Shown here one piece after another: positions 52,947 to 63,700 of a DNA stretch of 64,000 bases. Numbering within the stretch: position 1 is the first letter of the stretch; each line of letters begins with the position of its first letter. The stretch covers positions 992,001 to 1,056,000 of the forward strand of contig CAXHTR010000001.1 in NCBI GenBank assembly GCA_964019655.1, given 5' to 3'. The translations under genes were made by a program, and so were the position numbers. The notes below the pieces were generated by a model. It was not told the origin of the DNA and searched no databases. It saw only the letters and a list, made by a program, of their open reading frames with translations. The DNA comes from Perkinsela sp. pyNocScin1. Taxonomy: Eukaryota > Euglenozoa > Kinetoplastea > Prokinetoplastida > Perkinselidae.

Positions 52947-54482
52947 ATGAGCAGCGCTGTGCAGTATTCCGTTCGCAACAACAGACTTGCCCTTCGCATC
53001 GCCGCTCGCCGGTATTCAAGTGCTCGGCTGCCACGTGTCTTTCCACCACCACGCTTCGTACCAACGAGCAAAGTCCAAGACGTTCTACGCAAGGTTCCCC
53101 CGACAACAGTCTCGTCGCTTTCCAACGGATTCCGCGTCGCGTGCGAGTCTGTTCCAGACTCTGAGGTCGCCACCGTTGGTGTTTGGATCGACGCGGGCAG
53201 CCGGTATGAAACGCTCAAGAACAACGGCACCGCGCACTTTCTCGAGCATATGAATTTCAAGGGGACAGCGACCATGACAAAGAGCCAGCTCGAGCGGAAG
53301 TTTGAGGAGATCGGTGGCCACCTCAACGCGTATACTGCCCGCGATCGCACGAGCTACTACGTCAAAGTTTTCAAAAAGTATGTGCCCGAGGCAGTCGCAG
53401 TCCTCGCGGACATTCTGCGCAATAGCAAGTTGCCTGAAAAAGATTTGCAGCGTGAGCGGTCGACCATTCTCGAGGAGATGAAGGAGGTCGAGCTGCTCGT
53501 CGACGAGGTGGTCATGGACCACTTGCACATCGCGAGCTACCAGAAGTGCAGCCTTGGTCTCACCATTCTCGGCCCCGCGGAGAACATATCCCGCACTATC
53601 GACCGGCAGATGATCGTCGACTTCGTCAAGCAGCACTACACTGGGCCGCGCATGGTTCTCGTCGGCGCTGGCGGCGTCGAGCACACGGCCCTCGAGGGCC
53701 TTGCGCAGAAGTACTTCGGCGACCTCCCGTCGAATGTTGATAAGGGCGAGAATGCCCCGGCGGTGTACACAGGCGGGCAGTACACACTCTGGTCGAAGCA
53801 CCTGCAGACCGTGCACTTGGCTGCCGCGTTCCCCACGTGCGGCATCGGCCACGACGATGTTTACACGCTGCAGGTCGTTCAGCACCTTATGGGTGCCTAC
53901 ACAAAGGGCAACCGCGACATGCTCGCGAAGCAGCGCTTCCGCGCCGCGGGCTGCCTCAGCGTGGACGTCACGAACGCTGCCGGTAAAATCGTCGGCGTCG
54001 AGCCAGATCCGTGCATAGAGCTCATGAACCCGTTCTACACGCCATACACTGACACTGGACTCATGGGTGTGTACCTCGTCGGCTACCCCAGCGGCGGGAA
54101 CATCCAGCGGCACCTTGGGGCAATCACAGCATTTTTCACCAGCTTGTGCTCGACGCGCCTTAGCGACGAGGACTTGCAGCTCGCGAAGAGTAATCTGAAG
54201 GCAGCGCTCGTGCTCAACATCGACGGGACGACGAATATTGCAGAGGATATCGGCCGGCAGATGCTCCACAACGGCAAGCGGATCGCGCTTGTCGACTATT
54301 TTAGCGCGATAGACGCGGTGACGGCGGACGATGTGCTTCGGGTCATGAACGCGTACTTCTTGCCCAACGGGCTTTCGCTGAGTACAGTTGGCCCAGCAAA
54401 GAGCATTGACATTGCGGGGCAAGTGGACAAGGCGATTTCGCCTGTGCCTTCTGTAGACTATCTCCGTGGCTTTGCTTCGTAA
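52947..54482 (+). CDS. PMPCB: Mitochondrial processing peptidase beta subunit
   Basis: 511 residues from ATG 52947; an in-frame GTG at 52923 is not used. The N-terminus (MSSAVQYSVRNNRLALRIAA) is basic and amphipathic, a presequence. The zinc site is the inverted motif H97-F-L-E-H101 in GTAHFLEHMNFKGT, with the distal Glu at 177 (STILEEMKEVE), so it is catalytically competent beta-MPP rather than alpha. A glycine-rich loop and the family's inactive C-terminal half follow. MPP removes presequences in the matrix; in many eukaryotes the same subunit is Core I of complex III. Codons are very rich in C/G at third positions. Confidence 0.95.
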   Translation: MSSAVQYSVRNNRLALRIAARRYSSARLPRVFPPPRFVPTSKVQDVLRKVPPTTVSSLSNGFRVACESVPDSEVATVGVWIDAGSRYETLKNNGTAHFLEHMNFKGTATMTKSQLERKFEEIGGHLNAYTARDRTSYYVKVFKKYVPEAVAVLADILRNSKLPEKDLQRERSTILEEMKEVELLVDEVVMDHLHIASYQKCSLGLTILGPAENISRTIDRQMIVDFVKQHYTGPRMVLVGAGGVEHTALEGLAQKYFGDLPSNVDKGENAPAVYTGGQYTLWSKHLQTVHLAAAFPTCGIGHDDVYTLQVVQHLMGAYTKGNRDMLAKQRFRAAGCLSVDVTNAAGKIVGVEPDPCIELMNPFYTPYTDTGLMGVYLVGYPSGGNIQRHLGAITAFFTSLCSTRLSDEDLQLAKSNLKAALVLNIDGTTNIAEDIGRQMLHNGKRIALVDYFSAIDAVTADDVLRVMNAYFLPNGLSLSTVGPAKSIDIAGQVDKAISPVPSVDYLRGFAS

Positions 54483-54579
54483 GAGGTGTGCAATGTGACG
54501 AATGGGAGTGTTTGCTGGTATATTCTTTTTGCTTGCTGCTTTGTACTATTGCTTTGTCGTTTCATCATTTAGTGTTTTC

Positions 54580-54588
54580 ATGCAATGA
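54580..54588 (+). promoter_or_regulatory. Two-codon uORF overlapping the start of the 2015-residue gene
   Basis: ATG-CAA-TGA overlaps the ATG-ATG pair at 54585-54590. A pyrimidine/T-rich stretch and a TTTAG at about 54568-54572 come before it. Confidence 0.35.
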
Positions 54589-57500
54589 TGCATCATCGCT
54601 CAATGTTTCGGCCAATCTTGGCTCGTGCTGGGCTTTTCAGTCAGACCAGCTCCAGCAGTAATGCCGAAGGGAACTGTGTTTTGAATTACCAGGATACGAT
54701 GATTCTCGATGGACTGTACAACTGGATTTGTCCATTTGCGCATGAAAGTGGGCAAGGTGCTCACATCTCGAGTCGGAAAGAGGGCCAGTCGAAAACGCTT
54801 ATAGAGTTTCTTGAAAATACACTTGCTAGTGCTCCAAAGTCACCACCGCAGACCTCCATGCGATCAGCGCCCAAGCCATTTCTTATTTCAAGCCCAGAAG
54901 GCATCGGTATTCTCCGTAAAATAATCTCCGAAATGCTGCGCATAAGGCACGTGATGGAAAGTAAATCTGCTGTAGAGCAACACGGCTCGGGAAGTAATGG
55001 AGAAAATGCTGAGGCGAAGAGCGATCTTATTGAAAAATTGGACTTTTACACGAGAATGCAGCACATGGAAAGCACAGGCCACAAGCCGATTTTGCACAGC
55101 GTATCAAGTCAATACGAAACGTTTGCATCGACGTTCATAGGCCAGGTAATTGATACTATAGCCAAATTTCATGGGTTCTCGAAGGATACGAAGCCAAAGC
55201 CCAGTGAGAACTTAGAGTCAGCCACCCAGACGAGCGATAGCACTGTGCAACACGTTGCAAACGCCTTTGGTATTTATTCGAGTAGTCTGCGCTCGCTTTC
55301 AAGCGTGCATGCATCAACTTTTACCGAGCTTCACGATAAGCTCTTCACGTATGTCATGGGGCAATGTGTGCACCAAAGTCTGAGCAACGACTTTGTATGT
55401 ATCCAAACGCTCCTCGAAACCTACGCGCATCACCCAGCAATGGGCCAAGGTCAACGTATAGGGGCGAAAGATTATGCAGCGAGCAAAACATCGAGGGGAG
55501 GTGTTCTTTCTGAAGATGGAAAGCATACACATGCGACACTTATGGCAAGCTGCTTCCTGCACGCTGTGAATCTTCTTTTGTCTCTGAAAGACGAATGCTC
55601 GCCTTCGCACGTGCATAGTACAGCCGAGACCTTGCAGCAAATCATGGTATTTTTGCACTGGGACATGGGCTCGGAGAGCACAAAGTTACTCGAAACCAAA
55701 GATGTAGCAAATATGTTTGAATCTCTCACACAGGCGTTTCCAGGAGAGAACGGGGAGTCGAAATCGTTCTGGGACCGTTGCACGCACCTTTTCGATGCGC
55801 TCAAGGTCAGCGAGTGCATACGTATCTTGGCAAAGCTTGCGAGCGGTTGCGCTGGCAGTAATACAGACGCAAAAGTTTCTGCAAAGTATCTCTTCACATC
55901 TGCTGTGCGCGCACTCTCGCCGAGTCTCAATTTTTCATGGGGAGACGAGAAGCGTTTGCAGAGCGAGTTGGAGCAATTCACGCAAAAGAATGTGGAAGTG
56001 TGTAAGAATCTTCTCCAGAAAGACGTAAATCGCGGTGAGTTCGATACGGACTTTCTTGATGAGAGCCTGGACAGTTTGCCGAACACTTTGGAGCGTGCAC
56101 TTCTTCTGACTAATATGCTAAGCCCGATGCACAAGATGAAGCTTGATCCCACTGCAGCATCGACGATAGGAATATCTTCAGATACTTTCCCAACTGGCAG
56201 TTTCGGTAATCAAGCGCTTCATTTTGCTCTACAGCAGATAAACACATCATTTTTCGAAAATGCTAATAGTGCACTACCACTTGATAGAGATATTATCTTA
56301 AGCACTACTGTGCTCCGCCCTGTTGTGCGCTTGATCAAGCAGATGTCCCAGTCTAGCACTACATGCGAAAAATCAATTGTCAGTGCTCTTTCTCTACTAC
56401 ATTCGATTGTCAAGGAAATTCTGTGTGTTTCACGAGAGTCAGATACACCTCAGAAGGAAAACGTCGTTCAGAGCTTTATCTGGCGCTTGAGCATGGCCAA
56501 GGCAAAGCAGGGGCATGAAGAGCAGGTGATACAGTTCTTTCAAGCGTTGTATACAGAGTTAGATGATCAGCTTATCACACTCCTCGGATCAGTTGATGGG
56601 CTTCGTCTTTCCGAGGCACAGCAAAAGCTCTGCAGTGAATCAAAAGCACTCATTCAAGAATTCAAAGTAAAAATTCTTGACGCTGAGCCTATACCTTTCG
56701 AAGACTTTGCAGACCTCTCAGCAGATGATTTCTGTGAGTCAGACGCTATCGCAGATATCGTTGAAGACCCATGGAAGGCAGTGCGAGCGCTTCCGCACCT
56801 GACGGCGAAGCAGACTGCGTGCGTTCTTCGCATGATTGAGACCAACAGCCCTGTATTCGCTACAGCGGTAGATGCGTTTTACCATCGTCTGCAATCGTGT
56901 GATGATCTGATGGACCTTGTTGAGTCACTACCAATAAAGGTTTATCTCGACTGCATGCGAAAAGTGCTAAGACAGCCACTTCACTCTCGTGCGGCGCATA
57001 CTCTTGTGCCATTTCTCTTGACTTTCAAAGGTATTGGTCGAAAAAACTTTGGCTCGATGGATGAGATTGTGCAAATAACGAGCCTTCTTCAGTCTGCAGA
57101 GTTTCACAAGCTGCCGTTTGCAGAGGCTAAGAGCTCAAAATTTGAGCCTGAACACTCTGGCCAAGAACATTTCTGCCTCAGTGTATTGCATTTTGTTGCT
57201 GATCGCATCAAAAGCGGTGAGTTTTTCGAAAAGTCACTGCATAGTACGCTCTGTAAGATTACAATAGCGCTTGGAAACGAATTTGCATCACTCGCCTCTT
57301 GCCCACCAAAGCATACGAAACCCATCGAGCTGCCAAAATCAGATCTAAAAGGGTCCTACGCGCAGCTCTTTGAAGCAATGCTTGATGATTGTTCGCAAGA
57401 GTCAAACAGCATCGTTGAAAGGCATGCAGAATCCGGCGGCTATGCCACTACAGAAAGCCTATCTCACATGATGCACTACAACCCAGTCCGAGCAACGATC

Positions 57501-60500
57501 ATTTTGTTTTCTCGAATACTCACATCACCTGTGTCATTTACACTCGAGACGGAACTCGGACCAGATATTTGGACATCTTTCATGACTGGCAAGGTGATAC
57601 CCATCGATGAAAGTGGAGTTGAACCCTATCAGCAATTTTGGCTCGAGTTGCCATCCGATGATCAGCTTGGATTCCTGCGTGCCATGCGCCAGTGTAATAT
57701 CGAACTTCCAAGTGATTTTAGAAGGGGCATACTTCGACCCGTAGCAAGCACATGGTGGAGGGGTTTGGTTCCCAACTTGACCAGTGTTGACGCTACAACA
57801 ATCACGCAGAGTATCAACTGGCTGCATGCATGCCATAGTAACTCAGACCCATTCGGCGCAGCTGAGGTGAATGCTGCATTGCCGTTAGATGTCCGCACAA
57901 ACGTACTTGCCGCGGTCTTAACAGGTCTCATTGATCTAAAAAAGGAAGTTCCTCTCATAGACATGCTCAGACTCTCTTGCGTGCTTCACGAATCTGAGAC
58001 GCCAGATGCACTCCGCACGAAACTGAATACACAGATAGATAGTTTTCATAGTAATGGCTCGTGGAACACTGCGCTGTTCAGTGTGCTAAAGGAACTTCAA
58101 TATGTGAATCCAGTGCTTTGTGCACAAGTATGGAAGCGGTTATGCGCTCCTTATTGCGATCATAAGTCAGAGAATGATGCGACCGCTTCTATTAATTGGC
58201 GTTCCCTTCTTGGATCTAGCTCGCTGAGTAAAAGTCCGGCGATTACTATTGCTCAAATTCTGCAGGCGTTATCTGAGCTCGCGATTTATAGCGCAAACGC
58301 AGCATTTGCAGCGAAAAGCTCAACACTACACCTTGATACGATACAGTCCATTTTACGACCGCTTTCTGCAGCGATGCGGTCTATTCTGGCAGTGCAAACG
58401 CTGGATGTTCGCCTTGCAGTTCTCCGTATTCTCACTAGAGCGGACTGCTCGACGTATCGACCACCTGAGTGGGATATGCGTACAAATGCGAAGACAGCGC
58501 AACCTCAGGAAAACTGGAAACTTTGTAAGCAGCGGTCTCTCTGTGATATTTTACCCCACGGCACATTTCAAGATACTCGTCTTATATACCGCACGGCCTG
58601 CGATCGCAGCAGTGTGTTCGACTGTAGTGCCTCACTGTCAAATTATCCCCTCGAATGGGTTTCTTCGCCCGCAACTGCCATGCGGAAACTGACTGGTGAC
58701 GATACGGTCTATCTCAACGGGCCTCTTGTGTCGCACAGAGCGGTAATCAGGGACCTCATGGATTTCTTTTGTGAACCCGAAACGCTGAAGAAGTGCTCAC
58801 CCAATAAACTTGTGTCACTGCTCCAGGTCGCTGTCACATCAGGTACAAACAATCAATCACTTGTAAGTGGCATTCAATCTACAATACAGAATCTGCAAGG
58901 ACGTGCACCCATATCAACACCTGCAAGTACTTTGGCATGCTATAGCACCGCTGCGCGTCTTGGCATACACGTTGAAATTGCATATTTGATGGGATATCTA
59001 ATCACAGGTAGCCGAATGGCATTTGACGCGCTACACTCACAAATTTTGGACGCCATCCTCAAAATTTGTGCCTTCACAAACGACAATACGACCTCACCGT
59101 CCTTTATTCGTCCAGATACAGCGAGAGACTTGCTCGAGACAATATGCATGCACAACATTCAAGGGCAGGACAAGATCGTGCACGGCTTGGCGTTTCTCAC
59201 AGCTCGCTGGATACGGGAAGGGGTGCAGATACCACTCGCACTTGCAGCGCTCCTCCTATGGTGCCTTGCAACGACCGCATTTACCTTTGAGCGCCAGGCC
59301 GTTCTTACGCTCGAATTCGAAGGGCACAACGAAGAAATTCCAATGAATAATGACTACCTTGCGATAATCAGTCACTACAACCAAAACCTGTCCATTGCCT
59401 CGGTCTCGCACCTCATTATCTTCCTCGACGCTTTACTCAAGGTCAAGCTCCACCGAATTCCCGAAGCTTCAGAGACCTTCTTTCAGCCACTTGTGAGCGA
59501 AATGTCGTGCGACCGTCGGTTGCGTGCGCTGACTGTAGAGCAGATAGTTTCCATGTGCTTCACTGTCGCAAAGCTGAAAGGCGAGGACACCGAGCGGCTT
59601 GCCATGCAGCGCCTGCGAGAGAAAGCGCTCATGTCCACTGCTGATAGGCTCCTTGATCTCAGTACAAACACGGAGCGCAGAAATTCGATGGAGCGCTTCA
59701 CGAACGGGGTGCAGGTTGTCACGGCACTCTCCTCGTTTGCGAGGTCGCGCGTTTTTCACCGAGGACTATTCTCGACACTCTGCATTCAGCTCCGCGCATC
59801 GCGACGCCTGCTCTCGGGCTTGGGGGTATCTGATTGCATCCTTCTCCTCCAGGGACTGTCCATCGTCGGTCATGTTGACGAGGAGCTGATCAACAAGCTC
59901 ATCAGTATTATCATGAAACGTGGCGAAGCGGCCCAGAAAGTGCTAAGCGCGCCCAAAGCCGAGACTGATGCCCTCGCGCTGTCAAGCCACGCGCTGAGTG
60001 GAAAATTATCGCACACAGACTGCCTCGTTGCGCTCTCAGCAGTCGCAAAGCTGAAGATACACAACGAGGAGTTTGTATGGTTTATTTCCGAAGTTATTCT
60101 GGCGAACGGGTACGAGAGCGAGCTTAGCCTCCTGCACATTGTTTTAGTTGTCGACAGCTTTGCCCGTATGAACATGACCCACTCGAAGCTCGTCAGAGTG
60201 CTAATGGACCAGCTTTTGGCCGGTGACGAGGACGAAGAGGAGACGCTGCGGGAAATCTCAGCCTCCAAGGCGGCAACACTTCTTCTCGCCCTCGGAACTG
60301 TCAATTACACAAACGTTGACGCGTGGGACAGACTGGCCGCTCGCATCACTGAAGATGCGTCATCCATCAGCGTCAAGCAAGTCGAAGATATCTGCGAGTT
60401 TGCGCAGCGATTGAACTGGCGGAACGAGCACATGCTGTACGCACTCGGTGACCACCTCGCTGAAATAGCTGAGAATAGTCAGGACAACCCAGACGCACCA

Positions 60501-60632
60501 GAGGTTCCACCGCACATCGCCCGCATTCTCCTTTCAACGCTCGGTATGTTCTTGATTAACCATAGCAGGGCGCGACGAGCGCTTTCTTCCATCGCAGCTG
60601 CAGTGACAGTCGCTGATGGCACATTGGAATGA
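54585..60632 (+). CDS. Giant helical-repeat protein, probably mitochondrial RNA-binding
   Basis: 2015 residues, uninterrupted. The N-terminus (MMHHRSMFRPILARAGLFSQ) is basic and presequence-like. The rest is almost entirely helical with no enzyme motif. The last 350 residues show repeating units of about 40 residues, such as TNGVQVVTALSSFARSRVFH, LGVSDCILLLQGLSIVGHVD, HTDCLVALSAVAKLKIHNEE and ELSLLHIVLVVDSFARMNMT. This pattern of two helices with a small-residue turn recalls the heptatricopeptide/FAST-type repeats of organellar RNA-binding proteins. The first 1600 residues may contain more degenerate repeats. It may belong to a kinetoplast RNA-processing or ribosome-assembly complex. No orthologue is assigned. 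Confidence 0.75.
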   Translation: MMHHRSMFRPILARAGLFSQTSSSSNAEGNCVLNYQDTMILDGLYNWICPFAHESGQGAHISSRKEGQSKTLIEFLENTLASAPKSPPQTSMRSAPKPFLISSPEGIGILRKIISEMLRIRHVMESKSAVEQHGSGSNGENAEAKSDLIEKLDFYTRMQHMESTGHKPILHSVSSQYETFASTFIGQVIDTIAKFHGFSKDTKPKPSENLESATQTSDSTVQHVANAFGIYSSSLRSLSSVHASTFTELHDKLFTYVMGQCVHQSLSNDFVCIQTLLETYAHHPAMGQGQRIGAKDYAASKTSRGGVLSEDGKHTHATLMASCFLHAVNLLLSLKDECSPSHVHSTAETLQQIMVFLHWDMGSESTKLLETKDVANMFESLTQAFPGENGESKSFWDRCTHLFDALKVSECIRILAKLASGCAGSNTDAKVSAKYLFTSAVRALSPSLNFSWGDEKRLQSELEQFTQKNVEVCKNLLQKDVNRGEFDTDFLDESLDSLPNTLERALLLTNMLSPMHKMKLDPTAASTIGISSDTFPTGSFGNQALHFALQQINTSFFENANSALPLDRDIILSTTVLRPVVRLIKQMSQSSTTCEKSIVSALSLLHSIVKEILCVSRESDTPQKENVVQSFIWRLSMAKAKQGHEEQVIQFFQALYTELDDQLITLLGSVDGLRLSEAQQKLCSESKALIQEFKVKILDAEPIPFEDFADLSADDFCESDAIADIVEDPWKAVRALPHLTAKQTACVLRMIETNSPVFATAVDAFYHRLQSCDDLMDLVESLPIKVYLDCMRKVLRQPLHSRAAHTLVPFLLTFKGIGRKNFGSMDEIVQITSLLQSAEFHKLPFAEAKSSKFEPEHSGQEHFCLSVLHFVADRIKSGEFFEKSLHSTLCKITIALGNEFASLASCPPKHTKPIELPKSDLKGSYAQLFEAMLDDCSQESNSIVERHAESGGYATTESLSHMMHYNPVRATIILFSRILTSPVSFTLETELGPDIWTSFMTGKVIPIDESGVEPYQQFWLELPSDDQLGFLRAMRQCNIELPSDFRRGILRPVASTWWRGLVPNLTSVDATTITQSINWLHACHSNSDPFGAAEVNAALPLDVRTNVLAAVLTGLIDLKKEVPLIDMLRLSCVLHESETPDALRTKLNTQIDSFHSNGSWNTALFSVLKELQYVNPVLCAQVWKRLCAPYCDHKSENDATASINWRSLLGSSSLSKSPAITIAQILQALSELAIYSANAAFAAKSSTLHLDTIQSILRPLSAAMRSILAVQTLDVRLAVLRILTRADCSTYRPPEWDMRTNAKTAQPQENWKLCKQRSLCDILPHGTFQDTRLIYRTACDRSSVFDCSASLSNYPLEWVSSPATAMRKLTGDDTVYLNGPLVSHRAVIRDLMDFFCEPETLKKCSPNKLVSLLQVAVTSGTNNQSLVSGIQSTIQNLQGRAPISTPASTLACYSTAARLGIHVEIAYLMGYLITGSRMAFDALHSQILDAILKICAFTNDNTTSPSFIRPDTARDLLETICMHNIQGQDKIVHGLAFLTARWIREGVQIPLALAALLLWCLATTAFTFERQAVLTLEFEGHNEEIPMNNDYLAIISHYNQNLSIASVSHLIIFLDALLKVKLHRIPEASETFFQPLVSEMSCDRRLRALTVEQIVSMCFTVAKLKGEDTERLAMQRLREKALMSTADRLLDLSTNTERRNSMERFTNGVQVVTALSSFARSRVFHRGLFSTLCIQLRASRRLLSGLGVSDCILLLQGLSIVGHVDEELINKLISIIMKRGEAAQKVLSAPKAETDALALSSHALSGKLSHTDCLVALSAVAKLKIHNEEFVWFISEVILANGYESELSLLHIVLVVDSFARMNMTHSKLVRVLMDQLLAGDEDEEETLREISASKAATLLLALGTVNYTNVDAWDRLAARITEDASSISVKQVEDICEFAQRLNWRNEHMLYALGDHLAEIAENSQDNPDAPEVPPHIARILLSTLGMFLINHSRARRALSSIAAAVTVADGTLE

Positions 60633-60748
60633 CAACCATGCAGCTTTGCCTCTATTCGTACGCTGACCGAATAACCATGTGAAAAAGTATAAATCAATTT
60701 TCACAAGTCTCTCATTACTCGCAGCAAATCTTTTTGTGTACTTTAGGA

Positions 60749-60772
60749 ATGAAAACTCCTCTGTATGGATGA
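60749..60772 (+). promoter_or_regulatory. Seven-codon uORF overlapping the start of the ATM-like gene
   Basis: An ATG at 60749, just after a candidate acceptor AG at 60745-60746 (TTTAG), opens seven codons that stop at TGA 60770-60772, across the main ATG at 60765. Confidence 0.3.
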
Positions 60773-63700
60773 AAATTCGGATCTTTGCCATTCGCTGCGA
60801 CAGATAAAACACAGTCTCGGTGGTTCACGAAAGGAAGCGCTCGAAGCGCTGACTACCTTGCGTGAGGTGCTCCAAGAGCATGAAGTGCAAGCGCATGGCC
60901 AGAGTTCCCGGTCGAAAATTCATCACGCGATTGGACTGGAGACGTGCCACGCACTTGCTGAGGCTCTCGTGAGCCTATGCATCAAATTAAGCAGCGCAAC
61001 AAAGCCAGGCACTGTGAATCGACTCGACCCCATTCAGCGGCTTCATAGCACTGTGCGATACCTTCTCACAACGCTCCATCGTCGTGTTGACTTCGACGAT
61101 ATATGCCCACCGCTCAGCTGGAAGCGTGGGCGCATCGTTCCGATCATTGTTGACTTTCTCACGAAAGAAATGGCAGACGAGGCGAGGTGGCAATTGGTTT
61201 GTGTCGAATGTGCCATGAGCTTGCAAAAATTGTTGTCGACTCGCGTGTACCTTGCCTCGCTGTCGGCTGATTCCACTCGCAGCATCAAAACGCTCATTTG
61301 CAAAAAATTAGGCATTTCGAGCGCTGGCACAGCGAAGACGCTGGAGAAAGTGCCATCAAGCTGTACACAAGCGCTCACGCAAAGCTTGCATATTCTGATA
61401 GAAAATTGTATTTTTGATCACGATGCGCTCGCTCGTATACTCGAAGGCTGCTTGCACATCGTAATACGCATGCAGACTGACGGCTTCCAGTCAAGTGCAG
61501 CGCTTTCTGCTATTACTGATATGCTCCAACTTATTCCCTCACTTGCACACAGAGTCTCGCTGCACAAGCTACCTCTGGAACTTATTGCCCTTTTTATCAA
61601 GCAAAGTAGTGAGATCTGGCAAGAGGTCTCGAAAGACGCGTGGAAGCTTGCCATTTTCAAAATATTTGCAACATTGTCAAAAAAGATGAACAGGGGTGAT
61701 TCGCGCCATACTCTAGGCGCGAATGGTCCGATTCAAACTATCCTTGCAAGTATGCAAAGCGTTTTGGAGAATGTTTCCACCGGGATGAGCAAGAACATTC
61801 TGCACTCCACATCGTGGAAAGAGCTCCAGCTGCATCACTACGCACAGCTTTGTGACCTCACTTCACTTTTTGTTGATACATTGCATGCTAGCGTTCAAGA
61901 ACATAAACTATCAAATTGCGATAACGATCTGGCACTCTATTCTCCTGAAAACATAGGACATCCCTATCATGTCTGGATAATACTGGAGTGGTTTCGAAAG
62001 TTTCCAAATGACTTCTTTGTGATTGGTGGAAGTGATACAAGGCCTTTCGAGTGTTTGCTAGCTGAGTGGATTGAAGGTGATTCCTACCAGGAAGAATGCT
62101 TCTGTGCGATTCACGCGATTGTTGTCTCGAATGCTGATGCCCAATGCCGCAAGGGCAAACTTCGCTTCATCACGGACCATCTCATGCCAAGCACAAAGAC
62201 GCTGCAGGGGTCAGACCCGGGCAAGTATTGGGCGTTACTGAGTGCTTTCATGCTAGACTATGGGTGTCTGGATATGCGCAGACAGTTCAGTGAAGAAAGC
62301 GTTGAGGGTGCGAACAACTCCGGCGATCTCCTCGCAGCTTACGAAAGATACTTCGAAGGTTTCGATGTCATGGCGGTCGGTAATGTACTAGGGACAAACA
62401 CTATCCGAGACTCCGTAAAAAGTGATCTCATCAAAGCCATCATACCATTCGGCTTTGCGTGCTGTATCGACTTGAGCACTGCATATCTTTCTCAGGTGCC
62501 CTCTTGGATCACAGAATCCTCTAGGCAGGAGTGGCTCGATGCTCTATCGATACTGGCCTTTCACTGCATCACGAAAAGAGGAATGGGCGATCATACATCT
62601 CTCACATTGAGCATTGCGCATATTGCTGAAAAACTTGACGTGGCTGACGTTCAGACTGAAGATGATGCATTGAATTCCTTTTACTTCTTTTCTGCGCTCC
62701 ACACTTGCCTTCTGAAAGACCCAAAGGCTTCCATGCGTGATATCCATGAATTCATACTTTGTATCTTGCAACTCTTGGAAGCATGTTGTGATTCTTGCCA
62801 ACAGAAGAACACTGAAAAAGATGAATTCCTCTACAATACGCTTCGGAGCTTTACACTCTCCACAAAGCAAGTGCTTTCTCTCGGGAATGCGTCAGCAAAC
62901 TCACTTATCTCCAAAAAGTGCATAGACGTGAAAAATAGGCTGCTTTCACTCGCAGAAAGTCGATTCGACTCCCTACATAGTGCACTAACGACCGCGGTTG
63001 ATGAAGAAGATCAAGGCACTTCTTTGCTTTTTCTCTGTGAGAGTATTGAGACCTTGCTCGATATCATACCGCAAGAAGCGATTCATGAAAACCTCCATAT
63101 CTACGGCGTGTGCTTCCATATTGCAGGTTTGATGATGGCAGAATCGTTCGACAGAGGTGGCAAACAAGGTATACAGACTATGATGCGCATCTTTGCGCTT
63201 CTTCTACGCGTCGGGGCACATCACACAGATATATGCGAAAGTGCCCACAATAAATTGTTCTTAATGCTTGAGAACCAGACAGCTTCCTGTGCTTCTTCCA
63301 TTGCACAGCTTATACAAAACGCTCCCAGCCGTGCGTACGCTCATCTTGAACCTCTATTCCATGGCTTTGCCCTTCTCTTGCACAGCGCTATGGGCTCGAA
63401 GGATCGAATATTCACGCCCGACAGATTGCATCTTCATAATTTATGCGAATTTACAGTGTTTGTTCTTGAGCGTACATGCCCCGAGGACCTTTTCGAAAGA
63501 TACAGCACATTCATCAAGTGGGCTGTCTTCCATGGGGACGATGATTTGCGTTCCTTTGCAGTTTCCCTGCTCACGCGTATCGGAAAGCTCGATGACCTTA
63601 TGCAAGATGTCGTCGAATGTACCACTGGTGGGCTAAGACGAGCAACTCGAAAGAGAAAAGAAGAGATAGTGAGCGTACCTCCTCTGAGTACCGAGCAGGT

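Noticed and set aside
53085-54422. A 445-codon open frame on the minus strand across the MPP-beta gene
   Set aside because: It is antisense to a clear peptidase gene whose third positions are strongly C/G, which suppresses stops in the opposite strand. The translation has no family resemblance.
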